NCBI GenBank assembly: GCA_022495005.1
Contig: JAGYXB010001750.1
Span: 124,001-188,000, forward strand
Source of the DNA: Rhyacophila brunnea
Taxonomy: Eukaryota; Arthropoda; Insecta; Trichoptera; Rhyacophilidae
Length of the DNA: 64,000 nt
Reading direction: 5' to 3'
Shown: positions 57,361 through 64,000 of the stretch, piece after piece
How positions within the stretch are numbered: the stretch's first letter is position 1
Layout of the letters: every line of letters begins with the position of its first letter
Notes under the pieces: generated by a model
What the model was told of the DNA's origin: nothing
Seen by the model: only the letters and a program-made list of their open reading frames with translations
Databases searched by the model: none
Translations under genes and position numbers: made by a program

Positions 57361-57549
57361 TTGTATCCAAGACAAATGACGAATGAACCTCTACCAAATT
57401 ATTTAGTTAAACCATGCATATGTAATTCTAACTGCCGTACATTATCATGTAGTTCTAAGAAATCGGCTTTGACATGTATATCATTGTGCAAATGTGTAAG
57501 TAGTGTTTGTAAAACCTGTGATCATTATACTTTACTTAAAGCAGTTTGA
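57361..57549 (+). pseudogene. Cys-rich C-terminal segment, right-arm inverted copy
   Basis: A 62-codon plus-strand frame: NYLVKPCICNSNC, then RTLSCSSKKSALTC and ISLCKCVSSVC. The spacing C-x-C-x3-C-x4-C-x8-C-x3-C-x-C resembles the Cys-rich tail seen at the end of this repetitive protein family. It lies in the palindrome arm and points away from the rest of the protein, so it is a duplicated fragment without its gene. Confidence 0.65.
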
Positions 57550-58106
57550 ACACTTGACTTGTTGTTTCTTTTTTTTTAATAAAAATGTGTACATAGTGTG
57601 ATTAGTGGTTATCGTTATTTAATTTATTCACCTACCTCTATATGCAACCTACACTGTTTCTGGATTAACCATAATACTAAAACTAATGTCATATGCATAG
57701 ATATAGTAAAGAAACCAATTTGGGTGATTTTATACAAAAATGCTACTAAATAAAATAATTTAAGCCAAGGAGGATCCTAAGAATCAATAATTTTGATCAC
57801 ATTGCACTACCCGCTATTTTTATTTTTTCAAATGGGACGAACCGTTCTACGACCATGCCAATGGCATGGTACAATTATTGCATTTTCAATCAATCCCTGA
57901 TTCGGTCTTGGTTTTATTGAAGAATTCAGAACAATTTTTGGTGGGTTATAAGAAAAAAAATTAAAACCTCAATAAAAAAAAATTGGCCACTAATATCGCC
58001 TGGCAACATCGACATTATATATCTTGGTGACCCCTAAAACCTAATCCAATTGTCAGAATGCGTTCCGCATATTATGTATACGAGAAGTCTATGGGATCCT
58101 GCACTA

Positions 58107-58745
58107 ATAATAAATATACCTTCTTTGACTGGCTCAAATTGGCATTGGTAACCATTATAATTTTTGTTCAACCAGCTTGTAACTTCGAGCCTGTCATCAG
58201 TATTTTTTTTATTTTATCTTTCTTTACACAGTCTTCAATAAAATTACAAATTGTTTTTATCGTTCACAACCTGCGATTTCGTCTGCGTTAAATACGAAAA
58301 TCGACAGATATAATAGGATAAAGAAATCGATTCGATTTTTTTTCAAAATCAATGAATCTCACGCACCAAACCGTTCCATGTCTATGAGTATCTAATGATT
58401 GCATTTATAAATGTACATCATTATCAGTCTTGATTGAGCCCTCACGGTCAACAATGGTTATTTGCAGGTGTGTGCATCGTTTCCTTCCCCTCACCTCTCT
58501 ACTCTACCGCTGCTATCTAATCACTTTATTTACTCGAAATAAATATTTACCTTTTATATTATGCGAGTTTTATAAATATCGGTCCAGTAGAATTATAACG
58601 GAACCAACAGAACAAAGTTAAAAAAAAAACTATATTTTATATTTATGTATCATAAAAATATCGAAATGCATATATTTAAAAATCAGACATTTTTTTTATT
58701 AGTACCTATAAATTTTGACAACACATTATTTGACTTACGAGTTAC
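58107..58745. other. Unique DNA, nothing recognised
   Basis: No gene or shared repeat noticed. Confidence 0.35.
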
Positions 58746-58965
58746 GAGCGGCATAAGCGTTGGACCATCATGCCGTGGGTCCTAGGTTCGAATCCTGGGT
58801 CTGGCAAGTACACATATTGTTTTTCAATATGTGTGTGGGTCAGGGTATGGAACTAATAGGTTGAGCAAGTGGCTGACATCCATTTCTCGTAAAAACAAAT
58901 CTGTTCATACAAACCTCTACTCTGTGGAGGCCCATATGATCCTATTAGGATCGGACATGGTCGAA
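58746..58965 (+). repeat. SINE-1 copy, forward, with GAAGAAGAAG tail
   Basis: Head CGGCATAAGCGTTGGACC, box B GGTTCGAATCCTGGGTCTGG, then CATATTGTTTTTCAATATGT, AATAGGTTGAGCAAGTGGCT, CCTCTACTCTGTGGAGG and GATCCTATTAGGATCGGACA, ending TGGTCGAAGAAGAAGAAG at about 58,968. It gives the clearest view of the 3' tail. The open frame running out of it is accidental. Confidence 0.93.
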
Positions 58966-59493
58966 GAAGAAGAAGTAGGACACACAAATCTAAATTTTGA
59001 TTCAAATGATTTTCCGGTTCCGGTTGAAATTAAAATTACCCATTTCAAGCTCTGGGTTATGATTATCTTGCGAAAATACTACAGTGTTTATTCAAAACCA
59101 GGTGTTCAACTTGACATACCTAAAATAGTAGACAATATTTGTAACTTGTAACTAAATGCTTGGTTATAATAATAATACTACTTACCTGAAATAATACACA
59201 CGCTTGATTATATTAAGTAATTCTATAATGTACTCGTAGATCGTTTTTAGGAGACTACTTAGCTAAATCTGCTACTTCTATTACATAATCAATGGTGGAA
59301 TTTATGTGATGAAATACCTGACTTCAAAAAATAATAACATAACAAAACTTAAACGACGTATGTATTTATTAAACTGACTTTCTTTTGGATATATTCGCAA
59401 GTAGTACCTACCTAATCAGACTATATAAATTAGTTATATTTTGTAACGCATTTTTTTAGCTCATAGGTACGTGGTGTAAATAAGGGTTACATG
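58966..59493. other. Unique DNA, nothing recognised
   Basis: No gene recognised. Confidence 0.35.
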
Positions 59494-59975
59494 CAGTGTT
59501 GCCAACCGTACTACAATTATAGTATTTGTACTATAATTTTGGTCCGCGTACTATGTACGATATAAAATAGGTATAGTACGCCCAAAATACTATAATTTTG
59601 AATATCGTACTATAATTTAATATAAAAGTACTATAATTTCGCATTTGACATTTCGCAATCGACTCGTCTTCGGGAAATAGGGAACGGCGAATAATTTTTC
59701 CTAAAAAAAACGAGCCGACTATGAAAAATGGTGAACTTGCGGCCCGCGGTTAAATATTTTTCCAAAAATAAACGAGCCGACTATGGAAAATTGGGAACCT
59801 GCCGCCCGCGGTGAAATATTTACACATTCTACTAAATTCTCCGTTATTTTTTTTCTGAGAAACAAAAAACCTATACATTTTCAACAGATGCCAACGCATA
59901 CTATATTTTATCCCCAAATACTATAATTTTGGAGGCTCTGTACTATAATTCCACTTTCAAAATATGGCAACACTG
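59494..59975. mobile_element. hAT-type MITE with TACTATAATTT arrays
   Basis: Ends CAGTGTTGCCA and TGGCAACACTG; target duplication GTTACATG (59,486-59,493) versus GTTATATG (59,976-59,983), one mismatch. Both subterminal zones carry repeated TACTATAATTT (several copies each). The centre has a tandem duplication of about 70 nt (AACGAGCCGACTATGRAAAA twice, 59,709 and 59,773). 482 bp, noncoding. Confidence 0.92.
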
Positions 59976-59983
59976 GTTATATG

Positions 59984-60699
59984 TAAATTGTACGTAAAAA
60001 ATTTAACCGTGAGCTTTCTTATCGGAAAGAGATGACTGTACACTATACGGTCTCCAATTTTATTAGATTCAATATGGACATAAATTATTTAATTTTCATA
60101 ACTGATTTTTTCAAAATTCATGAATTTAAGAATGAAAACTTCTGGCTTCCTGTAGAGTGTAAACCGATAAGAACCGTGTTTTATTTAGACATGAATTTTA
60201 TGTCAGTATCATACGACCCAGAGAGATTGGACGCTCTTTAATATACGGCCATATATTTCCGATGCAACATTCCATGGTGAAGTGTGATACGGCAAACTGC
60301 ATACGTACAAGTTTCCGGCCATGGTAAATAAGAACTGATACATTCTAGATATGCGAGTCCATGAAATTTGGAGGATACTTAAAGTTAGTTTTATTTTCAG
60401 AATGCAGCAAATAACCTGTGTTGACAATTAGAAGAGCAATGTGAAAATTAAATGTCAGTTCAATTGTGTCTATTTCTTAATCCGATATAATTTGTTTGTC
60501 AATCATGCGGCAACATCTTGGCTACTCTTGATCCACTCCTGGATTAAGGCCTCTTATTGCTGTTCCTATTCTTCTATTGGGAATCTCTTGCGTACCTGAT
60601 TTGTCCAACGATAACTTTCATTCGAGCGATATGGATAGCCATCTCTACTTCGAGATCTAGATGCATATTTTGTTGACTCCTTTACTTTAGGCTATATAG
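59984..60699. other. Unique DNA, no recognised gene
   Basis: A 69-codon plus frame at 60,032-60,241 has a plausible amino-acid composition but no family motif, and no splice or promoter context. Confidence 0.3.
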
Positions 60700-61010
60700 T
60701 TATTAGCGGTGGCTCTATCTGACTGATTTTCTCTTAGAGATACTTACATACTACAGTTTAAAAAACCCTATTTGGCTATATATTTTTACCGACGTATACG
60801 CGGTATAAATGGAAACTCTGCCATTCTTGGTATGTAGTACTGACTTATGTGTCCCTGATTAGTATCTTAGAAATCGAGAGCATCTCCTTTTTGTTTTCCC
60901 AAGGTGCAGAACTATCCTGTCATTGGCGATGGTAGAGCAATAACTATTATTATATGATATTAATAATTTCCATTTACGTGAGATGAGTGTAGGTGGACGT
61001 CGTTTTAAAA
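60700..61010 (+). pseudogene. LINE C-terminal fragment, Jockey/CR1-like, heavily decayed
   Basis: Aligns with 12,525-12,835 and 44,945-45,215: CTGATTTTCTCTTAGAGATA, ATAAATGGAAACTCTGCCAT, CCCAAGGTGCAGAACTATCC and a GTAGGTGGACGTCGTTTTAA end. Frames are broken. The oldest-looking of the three copies. Confidence 0.85.
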
Positions 61011-61835
61011 GTATTCAATGTAGAATTTGGTGTGTTTCCATATAATTTTTCACTCGTATTAATTATTACCCTGTATGTCGAGGGCTTAGTGTCAAACAAC
61101 ACTATCTACAAAAGTGCAACTTTACAGGAGAGCCAAGAATCGATATTTTAGATTCTTGTAACTTAACAAGGGAAATGTTTATTTAAAACCTAATGTTAAT
61201 ATTTTATAATTTATTGTGTATTGTACATTTATCTTGCTTATGATGATGTTAAAATTTATAGGGATAGTTTTAAAAAAATATGAAAACAAGGGTAACTTAT
61301 GTAATTAGCGTTAAACTTTACTGACGATTTAATAAGAAATTAGAAAAGATTGACATAACGTTGTTTGACTATCATGTAGCCGTAAATGTAAAATAACGTT
61401 ATCTAAAAAAAAAAACACTTTTTTGTAGATAACGTTGTCTGACTTTAAGCACTCGATGTTTAGTTATATATTGTTAACACTTATGTTTTATGTCATATCG
61501 TGAACGCTTTGAATTTCTCATTAACTAATTAACATTCATTATAATATGTCAAATAAATAAAATTTATATTTGATTCCTTTCTATTTATTGTCTCTGCTCA
61601 TGTCATAAAAACATTTTTTAAGTGTTATTCTATAAACTAGAATATTAGGTACATGGTTCACATTCATACTATGTAGGTAATGGAATAATATTGTGGTTAA
61701 ACTCTACATTTCATGCTTCAGGGATAGCTAGAGACTCACTTCATCCCAACTTTGATGCTTGTAAACATGTCAAACTGGTTTGAGGACTCATAATCAATCA
61801 CTGAAAATAGAGCTTGGCTCAATCAGCTCAGAAAA
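61011..61835. other. AT-rich DNA, nothing recognised
   Basis: No gene or shared repeat noticed. Confidence 0.35.
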
Positions 61836-61839
61836 TTAA

Positions 61840-62592
61840 CGGCCTACATGCTCAGCGTAGGTCAAAATTGAGCTTTTATGCTATTTTCAAAGCATGATCC
61901 TAGACATTCCTTAAACTGAAAACGGTACGTGTTCAAACACGCGTGTTACCATGATCTTACTCCCTACTTCAATTTTCGTTTGTCAATTTATGGCTACGGC
62001 CGTATGTTGTAGTTTAGCCACTGGGAAATGCCAATAGAAATGGCATATTACAAAAAAATACTACCTTATTTTAGGTCAATAATTATTATAAAGCAAATAT
62101 TATTCGTAGAATTTGAATAGTCAAATACATAGCTTATAATCAGTACCTTTAGAATTATTTTTAAATGTGTAAATCTTGCCCATTTTTTGATTAATAAAAT
62201 ACATACCTAATTCTTGTCAAATTTGGAATCACAGAGATTATCAATATATTTTTTTATCGGAAATATTTCACTATAATAATGTCGACATAAATTTTACTAA
62301 TGGTTTTATAAATGCTTTTAAAAATTAATAAATATAAAAAATCCTAACACCACTGCACACGGATGTACTGAAATATGACTATATTCTAAAATATTAGATC
62401 GAGAGGTTTAAAAGAATACAATTTTATGTAAAATACTTTATGCAGTCATCAAATGTTTAAAATACATATAAAAGATAATAAGGTTTCAAAATTATATAAA
62501 TAGATTATCTACAACGCTTAAGGAATGTCCAGAATCATGCTTTCAAAATAGCATAAAATCTCTATTTTGACCTACGCGGCGCACGTACCCCC
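61840..62592. mobile_element. TTAA-flanked element, asymmetric copy 3
   Basis: TTAA at 61,836-61,839 and 62,593-62,596. The left terminal repeat is only about 80 nt (ATGCTCAGCGTAGGTCAAAA), followed directly by a complete right arm homologous to 24,279-24,957 (TTCAAACACGCGTGTTACC, GGCTACGGCCGTATG), ending CCTACGCGGCGCACGTACCC. More diverged than copies 1 and 2. Confidence 0.9.
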
Positions 62593-62596
62593 TTAA

Positions 62597-63654
62597 AGAT
62601 AGATGATGTATATACTGATGACTCGTAGATGGAGGATTTTAAACAAAATTATTAATTATCCGGAGATTATAACGTCATGCAAAAATAAATTAGTTAAATT
62701 GCCCTGCTATAACTTGAAAACCCCCTGTGGTCGAATCTGGCTAACCTCAAAATGAATATTCAATATCGCGTATTACCGTCAATTAGATCAAGTACATTAA
62801 ACGCATAACTGTTGTTTGTTATTATGATACGCTATCGTAACGTTATATCATTCGTCCTTTAGCGTTAAGTGTATTCATTCATTGAACTGGATTCTGATCT
62901 AAATTCGTATAAGTAATCAATTTAAATAGGTATCTATACTTACACGGGCTATTTTAGACGACTCGAACCATTGCCTAGCTAAATAACTATAAACAGTGAG
63001 ATAAAATTAGACATAAAAGTTATTTATTTAAATTTTATAGTGTGACTATGTCTTCTATATATAATGTTTGAGACTTTCACGGTTGTTTTTTTTTTATCGT
63101 AGTATATTTTTGGGTTTCCACCATGTGTCCTTCTTCCTTCATTCCTCGACGATTCGGGCTCGTTGCAGAGCAAAGTCCAATATTCCAGCCGGTATCTCTG
63201 GTCGTAACGATTGATACATTACTCTGAGCAACGTTTGCTCTTAGCTAATCGGATTCCTTTTGACATTCTTAGAGCAACGTTTACATTCATATACCTACGC
63301 TATATTTCATCATAAAATATGTCTTCTATACTCTATCGAATCGAGTATTCTTAGGGAGGACGTCAAACTGTACTATAATATATTATTTTGGTTAAACTCT
63401 GGATGATAATTGCGACTACATCTGAAAATATTAGAGCGAGAATGTTAAAATGCCGTCTTTTTCTTCCCGTACGCAGTATAGGTGTATACACGCTCATAAA
63501 ACTTAAAGTTTTCGAAATGTGTGTGTGCAGTCGTATTCTAGCTGAAAGGACGAGGTGATGTTGATAATGAAATAGGCGAAACATGGATTATAAAACATGA
63601 GAGATGTGGGTATCGAATCGAAACATAGGCTTTAGTTTATCAAAGTTTATTCTC
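62597..63654. other. Unique DNA, nothing recognised
   Basis: GAGCAACGTTT occurs twice near 63,225 and 63,271. No gene recognised. Confidence 0.35.
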
Positions 63655-63985
63655 ACATCTTCTTCTTGGTCATGACCATCTTGAAATTCCACCATCTTCT
63701 GAGCGGCCAAGACTTTCCACCCCTTACGGTCATCTGCTTCTCTCAGTAGGGCCTTCCTTGGAAGCTACCCACAACCACCAGTCTGCCGACTAATATTTTC
63801 AAAAAACACGCAGAATACATCTCAGACGTATTGTCGAGAGGCTTTCCCTTATCTGTAGTCTCTGGATGATTGACTAATTCATCCTATCATATGTCAGTAA
63901 ATATGAAACATTTGGCGCCAACCAAATTTCGAAGACATCAATTGTCTTCCGCTTTCTTGCTCTCAGAATTCACGACTCAACATTT
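63655..63985 (-). pseudogene. LINE C-terminal fragment (RTE-like, type beta), diverged
   Basis: Aligns with 13,806-14,233 but with many changes and a deletion of about 50 nt: GAGCGGCCAAGACTTTCCAC, CTTCTCTCAGTAGGGC, CATCTCAGACGTATTGTCGA, ATGATTGACTAATTCATC and GACATCAATTGTCTTCCG. The GAAGAAGA tail (minus) is at about 63,665-63,658. No intact frame. Confidence 0.8.
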
Positions 63986-64000
63986 TCATATAATCTTACA

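Larger units (their letters stand above)
55378..58106. mobile_element. 2.7 kb palindrome with 0.86 kb arms and coding centre
   Basis: The outer ends TAGTGCAGGATCCCATAG and CTATGGGATCCTGCACTA are inverted. The left arm (55,378-56,508, less a 262-nt SINE insertion) and right arm (57,247-58,106) match almost throughout, for example AGGTTTTAGGGGTCACCAAG, CGTAGAACGGTTCGTCCCAT and GTAGGTTGCATATAGAGGTA in the left arm. The central 738 nt is unique and encodes, on the minus strand, part of a repetitive insect protein; its C-terminal Cys-rich segment lies within the arms. This is either a fold-back transposon that carries the 3' part of a gene in its long terminal repeats, or an inverted duplication. 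Confidence 0.9.

Noticed and set aside
58831..59151. 106-codon open frame
   Set aside because: Begins inside SINE-1 and reads out into unrelated DNA; no family motif.
60032..60241. 69-codon frame as a small protein gene
   Set aside because: Composition is acceptable, but there is no motif, promoter or splice context and no second copy to compare.

Overview
This window looks like AT-rich, repeat-packed nuclear DNA from an insect. The grounds are the insect telomere-type pentamer TTAGG (an array near 34,172), tRNA-derived SINEs, several non-LTR retrotransposon lineages, many hAT-type miniature elements, and a host exon with insect-style splice sites and a C-type-lectin-like peptide. A hemipteran is plausible from general impression only; nothing here fixes the order. 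No bacterial gene organisation, rRNA, functional tRNA gene or CRISPR array was seen.

Host coding content is almost nil. The one convincing host exon is 49,520-49,623 (+), a GC-rich 104-nt internal exon with a good acceptor and donor; its neighbouring exons were not found, so the surrounding tens of kilobases may be intron. A second coding-like island lies at 22,195-22,545, with splice-like signals but conflicting frames and no family I recognise. A weak promoter-like stretch is at 8,575-8,715.

Everything else recognisable is mobile-element DNA. (1) A tRNA-related SINE (SINE-1) with a hairpin-rich 3' end occurs nine times (3.5, 17.0, 25.3, 28.5, 39.0, 42.3, 48.1, 55.5 and 58.7 kb). (2) A second tRNA-like family (SINE-2) occurs about seven times (1.4, 4.7, 7.3, 11.0, 13.7, 28.9 and 46.8 kb); the 28.9 kb copy is a palindrome with two facing tRNA-like domains. 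(3) LINE remnants include Jockey/CR1-like 3' ends (12.0, 44.6, 60.7 kb plus 3'-UTR pieces) and several RTE-like C-terminal pieces, many with GAAGAA tails. (4) hAT-type elements with readable 8-bp target duplications lie at 12.1, 15.6, 20.3, 29.8, 39.5, 41.1, 52.0 and 59.5 kb; the 29.8 kb copy keeps a transposase C-terminus. (5) Large fold-back elements include a TTAA-flanked family (23.6, 42.6, 61.8 kb), a 2.7 kb palindrome at 55.4-58.1 kb that holds remnants of a repetitive insect protein family, and several smaller ones. (6) Single pseudogenes include a Tc1/mariner-type transposase (5.2 kb) and a repetitive 'SDNCAGQNKN' protein (16.9-18.5 kb).

Nesting gives relative ages: a SINE inside the 17 kb pseudogene, a hAT MITE inside a LINE at 12 kb, a LINE inside a SINE-2 at 13.8 kb, a fold-back inside a LINE 3' UTR at 45.5 kb, a LINE tail and a MITE inside the 29.8 kb hAT, and a SINE inside one arm of the 55-58 kb palindrome. 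All calls come from reading the sequence by eye; family names are by resemblance, and element ends without a stated target duplication are approximate.
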